A DNA stretch of 64,000 nucleotides. Source: Synechococcales cyanobacterium GL140_1_metabat_312 (GTDB lineage Bacteria; Cyanobacteriota; Cyanobacteriia; Leptolyngbyales; Leptolyngbyaceae). The stretch is from contig JANXWB010000017.1 of assembly GCA_025351345.1 (NCBI GenBank), forward strand, positions 26,287-90,286, read 5' to 3'. Below, piece by piece: positions 28,449-37,099 of this stretch. The notes beneath the pieces are model-generated. The model searched no databases. It worked only from the letters and a program-made list of their open reading frames with translations, and was not told where the DNA came from. Positions within the stretch are counted from its first letter, which is position 1; the number at the start of each line of letters is the position of its first letter. Both the position numbers and the translations under genes were made by a program.

Positions 28449-28594
28449 AGTTACGGGTTAATACGTTTAAAATTTTCTGAAGTTAGGGCCGATCATAAAT
28501 CGATCGTCGTCGCTGATTGCCAATCTCGCAACATTGAGTCAATAATCTTCATCTAAAATTTAAGGTTATAGATTCCTAAAATGCAGCGAATACT

Positions 28595-29308
28595 CTAAAA
28601 ACGAAGCACAACTTTGTTCAGGTCAGCAGGTTCAGTCAGGATGAAGTCAGGAGAGTGTTCGGTGAGGGTTTGGAGGGAGTTGAAGCCCCAAGATACGGCT
28701 GCCGATCGGATGTGGCTACGTTTGGCGGCATCAATGTCGCGGGTTTCATCGCCCACATACAGGACCGTTTCGGGCTGAATATTTTGCTTTTTTAAAATGC
28801 GTTTGAGGGCTTTGTCTTTGCCCATAAGACGGGGACAGGAAATAACAAATTCAAATAGGTGGCTCATGCTTTGAACCGCTAGGAAGCTGCGAACATTTTC
28901 TTCGCTATTTGATGACACAATCCCAAGACGACAGCCTTGACTACGAAGACGCCGAAGGGTTTCTTTCATGCCATCGAAGGGCTGAAGATTGGGGATTTCT
29001 CGGTTCATGTCCGATTTGAATCGTCGAATGATTTTGGGTAGGCGATAGAAGGGAACTCCAATTTCGCGAATTATTTCCTTGGATCTGAGGTGTTGCCATC
29101 GATCGATCGTCTCCATCGTGATGGTCGGAAACCCAAATTCCTGGGCAAGTTGATTGCCAATTTTGATCCCAATGCTGAAGCTGTCTGCGATCGTTCCATC
29201 GAAGTCAAAAATCACCATACGATTCACCCGTTTACTCAGGGGAAATAATGGGGAATGGGGTTCAATGGGAGAGTTTTCTAATGGCATAGAAGCTTTACTA
29301 CAGTTCAT
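28595..29308 (-). CDS. HAD-superfamily phosphatase (Gph-like)
   Basis: Phosphoglycolate-phosphatase-like HAD hydrolase. The catalytic motif I is FDFDGTIADSF (about residue 34-45), motif II is IVSSNSEENV, and motif IV is YVGDETRDIDAAK. The full reading frame has 237 residues; an alternative start just before MVIFDFDGT would give about 207. Its ATG overlaps the GntR stop codon (ATGA at 29305-29308), which supports the longer version and translational coupling. Substrate unknown; phosphoglycolate is likely in a photosynthetic cell. Confidence 0.84.
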   Translation of the reverse strand: MNCSKASMPLENSPIEPHSPLFPLSKRVNRMVIFDFDGTIADSFSIGIKIGNQLAQEFGFPTITMETIDRWQHLRSKEIIREIGVPFYRLPKIIRRFKSDMNREIPNLQPFDGMKETLRRLRSQGCRLGIVSSNSEENVRSFLAVQSMSHLFEFVISCPRLMGKDKALKRILKKQNIQPETVLYVGDETRDIDAAKRSHIRSAAVSWGFNSLQTLTEHSPDFILTEPADLNKVVLRF

Positions 29309-30351
29309 TCCAATCCTAACTCTCGTTTGAGTAGTCCGATGGACTTACTCACGATGAAGCGTTCGCAGGCGATTATTTTTGGGGCACGAATTAAGTCGTC
29401 TTGGGCGGCGAGAATGGCGGCTTTGACGGGGATATGGCTGGGTTCGTCACAGATAATGGTTTGGGCATTACGAATAATCGCGTCTAACTTGTAAGCATCG
29501 GTGGTCGCCGCGCCCATGAGTAAAATGTCTTCACCGCGCAGACTATGGATGATGATGGAGGCCACGCCGATCGTTTCAGCACTGAGACTGACGATGCCGA
29601 GATGGTGGCCTTTAGGCAGATCTTTGACGAGTTTGAGTTCTTTTTCAAAATCGTAAATATCAATAGGAATGACACGGGCTGATTTTGGGGCGGCGATCGC
29701 CTCAGCTTGGTGAATAAAATAACGACTGGTGACGACGGTGCTGGAGCGGGTTTGGTCAAGAACTTGGGCGAGTTCTTCCATGGGAACAAGCTGAATGGGA
29801 ATATTCAGGGCTTTCTGAAGTTCCTGGAGCATCATTTCTCCAGCGGCGAGATCATGACTGGGGGCAGTGATTAGGACTTGAGCACTACAGCGCAGTCGCC
29901 AGTCAATTTCGGCGAGGAAAAGTTCGCGAGTTAGGCTAAGGGAACAGCCTTGTTTTAATAATTCATCTACATTTTGCTGGATTAGACGATGGGCAGCGGG
30001 ATGTTGTTGAAGTAGGGGAGACTGCTGGAGCGCGTTGCCTTCGGTGATGTGATCTCGGACATAAATACCGGATCCAGCCTGAGCGTCTACAACTCCAGCC
30101 TCTTCTAATTGTCGATAAACTTTACTGATGGTGTTGCGGTGTAGCCCCGTGAGCATGGCTAGCTGTCGAGTGCTTGGCAGACGGTGCCCCGGCGGATACT
30201 GCCGTGAGGCGATCGCAAATAGAATTTGGTTAAAAAGTTGACTGGATGCGGGGATGTCGCTATCCGTCTGGATATTAAACTGGGGCATGACCCGTGGAAC
30301 CTTTAGGGGGAATTGAGTAGGAACGTTAATGTCTAGTCTATTATTATTCAC
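29305..30351 (-). CDS. GntR family transcriptional regulator
   Basis: 348-residue regulator with an N-terminal winged HTH (RQYPPGHRLPSTRQLAMLTG and then HRNTISKVYRQLEEAG) at about 50-100. The remaining 240 residues resemble neither the FCD nor UTRA effector domains nor the aminotransferase fold of MocR regulators, so ligand is unknown. It overlaps the HAD gene by 4 bp. Similar GntR proteins with this tail are seen in cyanobacteria; targets are unknown to me. Confidence 0.82.
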   Translation of the reverse strand: MNNNRLDINVPTQFPLKVPRVMPQFNIQTDSDIPASSQLFNQILFAIASRQYPPGHRLPSTRQLAMLTGLHRNTISKVYRQLEEAGVVDAQAGSGIYVRDHITEGNALQQSPLLQQHPAAHRLIQQNVDELLKQGCSLSLTRELFLAEIDWRLRCSAQVLITAPSHDLAAGEMMLQELQKALNIPIQLVPMEELAQVLDQTRSSTVVTSRYFIHQAEAIAAPKSARVIPIDIYDFEKELKLVKDLPKGHHLGIVSLSAETIGVASIIIHSLRGEDILLMGAATTDAYKLDAIIRNAQTIICDEPSHIPVKAAILAAQDDLIRAPKIIACERFIVSKSIGLLKRELGLE

Positions 30352-30610
30352 CGTCTAGGCAATCTTATGCAGACTCCATTGCAAAATTAAACAAAGAATA
30401 TTCACAGTTTCAGAGGGTTGGTCCGATCGCTAAATAATTTCGATCGTTAATCAGATATTTAAATAGAACCCGATCGCAAATCCATTTTGTTAATCTCAAG
30501 AATTAAAGATTATCGATTTTTCTAGAGATAGGACACATGTGGTACTCTGACGAGTGACAAATTTTGGATGGGGTAAGTGATTCTTATCTCGAAGTAAAGG
30601 AAATCATCCC

Positions 30611-31126
30611 ATGGCAATTCTGGATTCTAAAGGCAGACTCTTCGGCAAAGTTAGCATTCTAGATGCAGGAGCCGCTCTGATAATTTTCATGGTGGTCGCC
30701 GGAATTTTCCTGCTACCGGGCAAAACGTCGTCCTATGCCCAAGGTTCCCCCATCGAAGTGGATGTTATCGTGCGTGGACTTAATGCTGTTGATCCTAAAA
30801 ACATACTCAAATCGGGCGACAAAATCAGCGTCATCATTCGCAACGAACCCTCCGGTGACGTATACCTGACCAAACTAGAATTCTTGCCCCGTACTTTGGC
30901 CATACCTCAGCCCGATGGGAGTGTCAAAGCATTGCCCGATCCCCGCCCAGAAATGAGATTTTCCAACGACCTACTCATGACTTTAAATGGCAACGCAAAA
31001 GTCGCCGATGATGGTGGGGTTGTATTCGGTAATAAAAAAGTCAAAATTGGCACATCCTTAGAACTCGAAGGACCACAATATAATTTTAATAGCTCTGTTG
31101 TGGCTATTCGAGGTGCAAAGAAATAA
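30611..31126 (+). CDS. DUF4330 family membrane protein
   Basis: 171-residue protein with a single transmembrane helix (about 17-38: AGAALIIFMVVAGIFLLPG) after a short MAILDSKGRLFGKVS start, and a periplasmic or thylakoid-facing beta-rich domain. The pattern matches DUF4330, found in cyanobacteria and Firmicutes. Function unknown. It is divergent from the GntR gene and 84 bp before rlmD. Confidence 0.78.
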   Translation: MAILDSKGRLFGKVSILDAGAALIIFMVVAGIFLLPGKTSSYAQGSPIEVDVIVRGLNAVDPKNILKSGDKISVIIRNEPSGDVYLTKLEFLPRTLAIPQPDGSVKALPDPRPEMRFSNDLLMTLNGNAKVADDGGVVFGNKKVKIGTSLELEGPQYNFNSSVVAIRGAKK

Positions 31127-31210
31127 CCGATAGAACCCCGATCGTGTATTCGACTAGATTTAACGCATCCACTCCATCCAATCACTCCCTTAATTTCCGG
31201 TTAACTCATA

Positions 31211-32680
31211 ATGATTCCCACAGCATCTGATATACGGAAATGGCGACAAGGCGATCGGGTTGAATTGACAATCGAAAGCCTCAGTGACAGTGGTGACGGG
31301 GTGGGTCGGGTGAATGAACTAGTCGTTTTTGTGCCAGATACTGTACCGGGCGATCGAATTTTGGCAAAAATGGCGATCGTCAAAGCAAAATATGCCACGG
31401 CTCAATTAGTTGATGTCTTACAAGCTTCCGACGATCGGGTGCGTCCTAAGTGCATCGTCGCCGACAAATGTGGGGGCTGTCAGTGGCAACATGTCAGCTA
31501 CCGTCAACAGCTCGCATCCAAACGCGATCAGGTGGTGCAAGCCCTGCAACGTATCGGCGGATTTAGTGATGAACTCGAAGTTGATGAGGTCTTAAGCGTT
31601 GGCGAAGCGTTTCAATATCGCAACAAGTCCAGTTATCCGTTGAGTGTTGCAGAACGGAATCAACCAGAAGCCAAACTTCGCGATCCAATGCGATCGATTG
31701 TCCATGGTCACGTCATTGCAGGCTATTACCAAAAAGGCTCCCATAGTATTGTTAACCTGAATCAATGTCCCATTCAGGACACTCGTTTAAATCCATTGCT
31801 CGCTGAAATTAAAAAAGACATTGGTAAAGCAAAATGGGCTATTTATGACGAGAAAACCCATCAAGGTAATGTGCGCCATATTTCCTTGAGAGTGGGTCGT
31901 CGCACGGGTGAACTTCTACTGACGATCGTGGCCAAAGATCGCAAACTTAATGAACTCTGGAAGCAATGCAATGAATGGATGCAGCGCTTTGGACTGGTTG
32001 GCGTTTGTTTGAATATTAATAATGAAAAAGGGAATGTCATTTTTGGGCTTGAAACCTTTTGTATTGTCGGTCGGGGTTACATTGAAGAACGGTTTGGAGG
32101 CTTGAAATTTCAAATTCGTCCCGATACATTCTTTCAGGTTTACACTGAGCAAGCCGAAGCGATGCTTTATGAGATTGAACAAGAATTGAACTTGACGGGC
32201 AATGAAACAATTGTTGATGCCTATTGTGGCATTGGGACGTTGAGCTTACCCCTAGCCAAACAAGTGAAGCGGGTGATTGGGATTGAGATGCAGGCCAGTG
32301 CGATCGAGCAAGCCAAAATTAATGCTGAAAAGAATGGCATCGAGAATGCTGAATTTCACGCAGGAAGTGTGGAAACTTTACTACCACTGCTAATGGGGAT
32401 TACGGATGAGGGGGTTGATGATGTCATTATCAGTCCTGACATTGTATTAATGGATCCGCCTCGTCGAGGGTGCGATCGGTGGGTATTGAATACATTGCTT
32501 AAAATTAAACCCGATCGCATTGTCTATATGAGCTGCAATCCAGCCACCTTATCTCGAGATTTGAAAATTTTGTGTGAGAACAATGACTATCGTTTGACCC
32601 GAGTTCAACCCGCTGACTTCTTCCCACAAACCACTCATGTTGAAGCGGTGGCATTCTTAGAGCGAGTGATTGTAGATTAA
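31211..32680 (+). CDS. rlmD: 23S rRNA (uracil-5-)-methyltransferase RlmD
   Basis: SAM-dependent enzyme making 5-methyluridine in 23S rRNA. The 489 residues hold an N-terminal TRAM domain (about 10-65), [4Fe-4S] cysteines in CIVADKCGGCQWQH and later CPIQ, the SAM motif DAYCGIGTLSLPL, and the catalytic SCNPATLSRDL loop. RlmD and RlmCD/TrmA-like members are hard to separate by eye, so the exact target uridine is uncertain. A strong hairpin follows. Confidence 0.9.
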   Translation: MIPTASDIRKWRQGDRVELTIESLSDSGDGVGRVNELVVFVPDTVPGDRILAKMAIVKAKYATAQLVDVLQASDDRVRPKCIVADKCGGCQWQHVSYRQQLASKRDQVVQALQRIGGFSDELEVDEVLSVGEAFQYRNKSSYPLSVAERNQPEAKLRDPMRSIVHGHVIAGYYQKGSHSIVNLNQCPIQDTRLNPLLAEIKKDIGKAKWAIYDEKTHQGNVRHISLRVGRRTGELLLTIVAKDRKLNELWKQCNEWMQRFGLVGVCLNINNEKGNVIFGLETFCIVGRGYIEERFGGLKFQIRPDTFFQVYTEQAEAMLYEIEQELNLTGNETIVDAYCGIGTLSLPLAKQVKRVIGIEMQASAIEQAKINAEKNGIENAEFHAGSVETLLPLLMGITDEGVDDVIISPDIVLMDPPRRGCDRWVLNTLLKIKPDRIVYMSCNPATLSRDLKILCENNDYRLTRVQPADFFPQTTHVEAVAFLERVIVD

Positions 32681-32696
32681 AGTTTTGTATTGAAAT

Positions 32697-32735
32697 CAAA
32701 GTCCTCCTTAGTCAAGTTGATTAAGGAGGACTTTG
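32697..32735. terminator. 17-bp hairpin after rlmD
   Basis: A 17-base arm starting CAAAGTCCTCC (32697-32713) pairs with 32719-32735, with one G-T wobble and a 5-base loop. It lies 16 bp past rlmD and about 170 bp past nrtP, between convergent genes. There is no long U-tract, so it may be a bidirectional terminator or mRNA end structure. Confidence 0.6.
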
Positions 32736-32788
32736 TAAGATCCGGGTCTCAATTGCCACAAATCTCCTCGTTAGGTTTGGGGGACGGC

Positions 32789-32857
32789 GAGCTGTTCCCC
32801 TACAACCTCTTAAATCCGGATCTGTAGGGACATGGCTTGCCTTGTCCTCAACCCAAC
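32789..32857. repeat. Dispersed intergenic repeat, copy B
   Basis: 69 bp aligning without gaps to 23628-23696. Just before it lies GGGGGACGGC...GTTCCCC, a GC-rich palindromic stretch of the kind often found in cyanobacterial intergenic repeats. Confidence 0.6.
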
Positions 32858-32901
32858 GGAATAATTCAATGCATTTCTCCAGATTCTTAAATTCTCATTC
32901 C

Positions 32902-34365
32902 TTATCCGATCGTGGGCACTACCTCAGGAAGAGGATGGTGCTGAAGCTTCGGTTCCAACAGGAAGAAGGAGCACAAGAAGCCACAAATCAGTGCCATCGT
33001 TCCCATCACTGCAAAAAAGGTCGATGCATTTGAGAAACTTAAAACCGTGAGATAGACCACACCCCCAAAGTTCCCATAAGCGCCAACGTTCCCAGAAATC
33101 TGGCCCGTCACTTCCCGCTTAATTAATGGCACCATGCCAAAGGTTGCCCCACAACCCGCTTGAGCAAAATAGGCTGAGGCCATAACGGCTACGACCGCAC
33201 CGCCGATCGCCCAACCAGAATCGACTTTGGACAAGACTAAGTAGCTAAGACCAATGCCCATGCAAAAGAAAACCATGGCCCATTTTCGACTCCCGAAACG
33301 ATCGGAAATAATTCCACCACTGGGCCGCGAAACCAAGTTCAAAAATGAATAACTGGCCGCGAGTAAACTTGCGATCGTCGCCTCTACACCAAACGTCTTT
33401 TCAAAAAAGGTCGGCAACATAGACACAGCAGCAAGTTCTGAACCAAAACTCACAACATAGGTAAATTCGAGTAGGGCCACTTGACGAAATTGATACCGAC
33501 TTTTAGCATCATAGCTTCGCTGATTTTGGAGCAATTCTCGATTGACTTGCCAAGCCTGATAGCTCTGATAAGCATAGAGTAATACAATCAAAAAACCGAC
33601 AATCCACAGGGCGGTTTCAGATAGAAATTTCACATTGAACAATTGCCAATTCAACAGTTCCAATGCGCCAATTAAGCCAAAATTCATTACCATCATGGCC
33701 CAGAAACTGCGAATGCTCGTGACCTCCAAAGCACTGGCTTTCTTGGGTTTGAGATAGACAACGCCATCGGGAGTATCTTGGGCATTGTTATAGTAAATAA
33801 CACCGTAGATTGCTGCAATGATTCCCGTGAGGGCAATAGTCCAGCGCCAGCCAGAAGCCCCGCCCACAACACCCGCCAAACTCATCGCGGCCAAGGGCAA
33901 TCCAAACTTCGCACCAAATGCACCAAAGTTTCCCCAGCCTCCATAGATGCCTTCTGCAAAACCTATTTCTTTAGGCTCAAACCATTCAGCCACCATGCGA
34001 ATGCCAACCACAAAGCCAGCACCCACTAATCCCATTAATAATCGACTTATGACCAATTGATTAAAATCTTGAGCTAATGCGGTTCCCAGACAGGGAACAA
34101 CAGCAAAGACAAGTAAACTGGAAAATGTGATTTTAGGACCAAATTTATCCAGCAAAATACCAATAATGATGCGGGCTGGAATGGTCAAGGCGAGATTGCA
34201 AATTGCCAGGGTTTTGACTTGTGTATCCGTTAGGGCGAGCTGCTTTGCGACGGTAGTGGCAAAGGGCACAAAGTTAAACCAACAAACAAACGTCAAAAAG
34301 AATGCGAACCAAGTTAAATGTAGAATCCGGTAACGCCCCGTAAAGGACAGTAATCCATTAATCAT
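32902..34365 (-). CDS. nrtP: Nitrate/nitrite MFS transporter NrtP
   Basis: Major-facilitator permease with about 12 transmembrane segments, 487 residues from the chosen ATG at 34365 (MINGLLSFTGRYRI). The longer frame from 34422 begins inside a 4-bp repeat and lacks a ribosome site. Motifs such as FNFVPFATTVAKQLALTD, VGIRMVAEWFEP and GGWGNFGAFGAKFG match the NRT2/NapA/NrtP nitrate family. It lies 112 bp downstream of nirA on the same strand, so it is likely part of the nir operon and replaces an ABC-type NrtABCD. Confidence 0.93.
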   Translation of the reverse strand: MINGLLSFTGRYRILHLTWFAFFLTFVCWFNFVPFATTVAKQLALTDTQVKTLAICNLALTIPARIIIGILLDKFGPKITFSSLLVFAVVPCLGTALAQDFNQLVISRLLMGLVGAGFVVGIRMVAEWFEPKEIGFAEGIYGGWGNFGAFGAKFGLPLAAMSLAGVVGGASGWRWTIALTGIIAAIYGVIYYNNAQDTPDGVVYLKPKKASALEVTSIRSFWAMMVMNFGLIGALELLNWQLFNVKFLSETALWIVGFLIVLLYAYQSYQAWQVNRELLQNQRSYDAKSRYQFRQVALLEFTYVVSFGSELAAVSMLPTFFEKTFGVEATIASLLAASYSFLNLVSRPSGGIISDRFGSRKWAMVFFCMGIGLSYLVLSKVDSGWAIGGAVVAVMASAYFAQAGCGATFGMVPLIKREVTGQISGNVGAYGNFGGVVYLTVLSFSNASTFFAVMGTMALICGFLCSFFLLEPKLQHHPLPEVVPTIG

Positions 34366-34413
34366 TTCGAGTCCAAAAGTAGAGAAAATTATCAAAAACC
34401 AGTCAAATTGCTC

Positions 34414-34459
34414 ATCAATCAATCAATTAATTAATCAATCAATCAATCAATCAATCAAT
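34414..34459. repeat. Tetranucleotide (AATC) tandem repeat
   Basis: About 11 copies of the 4-bp unit AATC, with one TTAA interruption, in the 112-bp gap between the nirA stop and the nrtP start. Confidence 0.85.
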
Positions 34460-34476
34460 GAGCAGTTTTGCACTGC

Positions 34477-36372
34477 CTAAAAATCTAACACCACTCGGCC
34501 AACCGGGTGAGCGCTACAGGTTAGAACATAATGTGATTGTTCGCTATCCGTTAAAGCTGCTGGAGTATTATTCGGGTATTCCACTGTGCCCTCAACTAGC
34601 TTTTGTTTACAGGTGCCGCAGCTTCCCGATTGACAATCCGTTTCGATCGCAATCCCTGCCGCTGTTGCAATGCTCAGAATAGACTTCCCACTGTCACAAA
34701 CAATCTCCTGACCAGATTTGCTGAATATCAACGTAGCGGGCTTCACCACATTTGCAGCGCCAGTACTAGCCGCAGCATTCCCGTCTGGCAATACCAATGG
34801 GGTCGAATCCGTTGGGATCACTCCAGATTTTAGAGTCGCCCCAAACTTTTCAATCAACACCTTACGCAGAAACGGCTTTAGGTCCGTCACCGGAATGCTT
34901 TTCATCACCTTTTCGCCAAGATGAGCATCTTTGCCCACTTTCCCGCCCATAAACAAATCCACTCCCGGAACGGTCTTGCCGTCCACCCGAGCCTTCGTTC
35001 CCATAAACCCGAAATCTGCGACCTGAGGCTGACCACAGGAATTTGGGCATCCAGTCCAATGCATTCTCACCGCTTTTGGAACATCTAGTTCCGCATCCAA
35101 TAATGTCGCCATTTCAATAGCTTGATTTTTAGTTTCAATCATGGCGAAATTGCAGAACTGCGCGCCCGTGCAAGACACCATTCCACGGACGATCGGGCCG
35201 GGATTTGGGCTAAAGCGTTGAAGTAATACTTCAGAATTAAATGGCTCTAACCTCGAATCAGGAATATTTGGAATAATGATATTCTGTTCAACCGTGAGCC
35301 GCATTTCACCATCACCATATACTTCAGCAAGTCGGGCCAATTCAAAGAAGTCATCTGCGACCATTCGTCCAGCCGGAATGTGTAATCCGGCATAATTCAA
35401 ACCCGTTTGCTTTTGAGGATAAATTCCTAAATGATCGCGTTTTCCCCAATTAATTTCGTCCTTTGCCGCAGCGGGAGAAAGCGATCGGCCCATTTGGGTT
35501 TCAACTTCAGATCTAAACTTTTCCACACCCCAAACATCAATTAACCACATCAAACGCGACTTTTGACGATTGGCACGCGGTCCATGGTCGCGGTACACAT
35601 CCAAAATTGCACCACACAAATCCACTACATCACTCGGCGCAACCCACACATTCATCGGAATTGCAGCTTCCACCCGACTGGCTGAAAAGAACCCACCAAC
35701 AACAACATTAAATCCAATTACATCATTTTGAAACGCCGGAACAAAGGCAATGTCATTAATTTCGGCATGAATTGAATTGTCAGGGCAGCCCCCGATCGCA
35801 ATATTAAACTTACGGGGTAAATTGCTAAAGCGTGGATTGCCTTGGCCATTGCTTGTAATTAAGTCTTGAACCTGTTGCGCCAATTCGCGAGTATCAATCA
35901 ATTCAGCCGCATCAATTCCAGAAACAGGCGATGCGGTGATATTGCGAACATTATCCATCCCCGATTGAACACAGGTTAAGCCAACGCGTTCAAACTGCTG
36001 AAAGATCTCCGGCACATCTTCAATCCGAATCCCCCGAAGTTGTATGTTTTGCCGGGTCGTGACATCTGCAACCCCATCATCCCCATAGCGCTGAATCACA
36101 TCCCCCAATACGCGGGATTGGGCACTGGTCATAATGCCGCTGGGCAACCGCAACCGCACCATAAATTTCCCCGGTGTTACGGGCCGAAAAAAAATTCCCA
36201 ACCATTTCAGACGATGGATCCGATCGGTCTCATCCATCGCCTCCCAACCAATAGAGGCAAAATGATCCAGATCAGCTCTCACGTCAAGGCCATCCTTTTC
36301 GAGCTTGAACTTCTCAAACTTATTGAGCTTATCGGCTTTTGCAGCAGGAGCCTTTTCGGATACGGGAGTCAT
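34477..36372 (-). CDS. nirA: Ferredoxin-nitrite reductase with C-terminal [2Fe-2S] domain
   Basis: Six-electron reduction of nitrite to ammonium. The 631-residue protein is about 110 longer than the usual cyanobacterial NirA. The sirohaem/[4Fe-4S] ligands are in CTGAQFC and GCPNSC. After a short linker, residues about 541-631 form a plant-type ferredoxin domain with cysteines at about 580, 585, 588 and 619 (DCQSGSCGTCKQK and VLTCSAHP). Such a fusion is known from Plectonema boryanum. It heads a likely nirA-nrtP operon; no nitrate reductase gene (narB) is in the window. Confidence 0.96.
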   Translation of the reverse strand: MTPVSEKAPAAKADKLNKFEKFKLEKDGLDVRADLDHFASIGWEAMDETDRIHRLKWLGIFFRPVTPGKFMVRLRLPSGIMTSAQSRVLGDVIQRYGDDGVADVTTRQNIQLRGIRIEDVPEIFQQFERVGLTCVQSGMDNVRNITASPVSGIDAAELIDTRELAQQVQDLITSNGQGNPRFSNLPRKFNIAIGGCPDNSIHAEINDIAFVPAFQNDVIGFNVVVGGFFSASRVEAAIPMNVWVAPSDVVDLCGAILDVYRDHGPRANRQKSRLMWLIDVWGVEKFRSEVETQMGRSLSPAAAKDEINWGKRDHLGIYPQKQTGLNYAGLHIPAGRMVADDFFELARLAEVYGDGEMRLTVEQNIIIPNIPDSRLEPFNSEVLLQRFSPNPGPIVRGMVSCTGAQFCNFAMIETKNQAIEMATLLDAELDVPKAVRMHWTGCPNSCGQPQVADFGFMGTKARVDGKTVPGVDLFMGGKVGKDAHLGEKVMKSIPVTDLKPFLRKVLIEKFGATLKSGVIPTDSTPLVLPDGNAAASTGAANVVKPATLIFSKSGQEIVCDSGKSILSIATAAGIAIETDCQSGSCGTCKQKLVEGTVEYPNNTPAALTDSEQSHYVLTCSAHPVGRVVLDF

Positions 36373-36498
36373 AGTGCTTGTTTAGGAATAGGGAGAAATA
36401 TCTACGTAACCTCAAGGCATTACCCTAAAAGAGATTGAAAGGCTATTTCGTATCCAAAATCACGAAACTATAGGTTTGATGCAAAACTAGGATGCAAG

Positions 36499-36512
36499 GT
36501 ATGCGTGACTAG
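36499..36512. promoter_or_regulatory. Near-match to an NtcA site in the nirA upstream region
   Basis: GTA-N8-TAG differs by one base from the NtcA consensus GTA-N8-TAC. It lies 127 bp before nirA and 82 bp before the divergent Rieske gene. A TATAGT box lies about 26 bp further towards nirA, a little more than the usual spacing, so the call is tentative. Confidence 0.35.
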
Positions 36513-36593
36513 TATTAGGCGATCAAGTCCTTAGGAGTGCCTTATAGTTTTAAATAATTCCCCCCTTGCTGTTCACGTCGCGATCGATTTCCC

Positions 36594-37076
36594 ATGACTC
36601 ACCCAACGCCTCATTCTCGTAAATTACTTAAGCTCGGGCGATCGGAGCCTAGTTTGATGTCGGGGCGACGTGCCTTTTTACGGCGGTTTGGTACGGGTTG
36701 GCTGTTAGTTTTGATGGGGGGCTGCGGGAAAACGAGTTCTGCGGGCTTTCAAAATATTGGCAGTCTCAAACTATTAGAAGAAGAGGGAAAAATCTTCAGT
36801 GAACATTTTTCTAGTGAACCTCTTTTAGTCATACGTGGCCCCAAGAAAAAGAATAGCTCTGAGATAGGAGTCTTGTCTGCCGTCAGTCCAACTTGTTCTC
36901 ATCAAAAATGTTTGGTGAATTGGGATAATGTTCAGGAGTCATTTATTTGTCCCTGCCATCAGTCTCGATTTGATATTACGGGCAAGCATTTACAAGGTCC
37001 AGCGACCGAAAATTTGAAGACCTATCCCATAGAGGTGCGGGGCGATGATATTTGGGTTGCTGGTCGGTTTCAGTAA
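36594..37076 (+). CDS. Exported Rieske [2Fe-2S] protein
   Basis: 160-residue protein. A twin-arginine stretch SGRRAFLRRF and hydrophobic GWLLVLMGGC suggest Tat export and perhaps lipid attachment. The start may be ATG 36657 (MSGRRAF) rather than 36594. The Rieske centre shows CSHQKC and CPCHQSRFD with the extra Cys pair that forms the disulfide in high-potential Rieske proteins such as PetC. It is not PetC: no cytochrome f gene adjoins. It sits between nirA (divergent) and a HEAT-repeat gene, inside the nitrate island, and its redox partner is unknown. Confidence 0.85.
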   Translation: MTHPTPHSRKLLKLGRSEPSLMSGRRAFLRRFGTGWLLVLMGGCGKTSSAGFQNIGSLKLLEEEGKIFSEHFSSEPLLVIRGPKKKNSSEIGVLSAVSPTCSHQKCLVNWDNVQESFICPCHQSRFDITGKHLQGPATENLKTYPIEVRGDDIWVAGRFQ

Positions 37077-37099
37077 GATTTTTAAGGGAGAAACGATCG

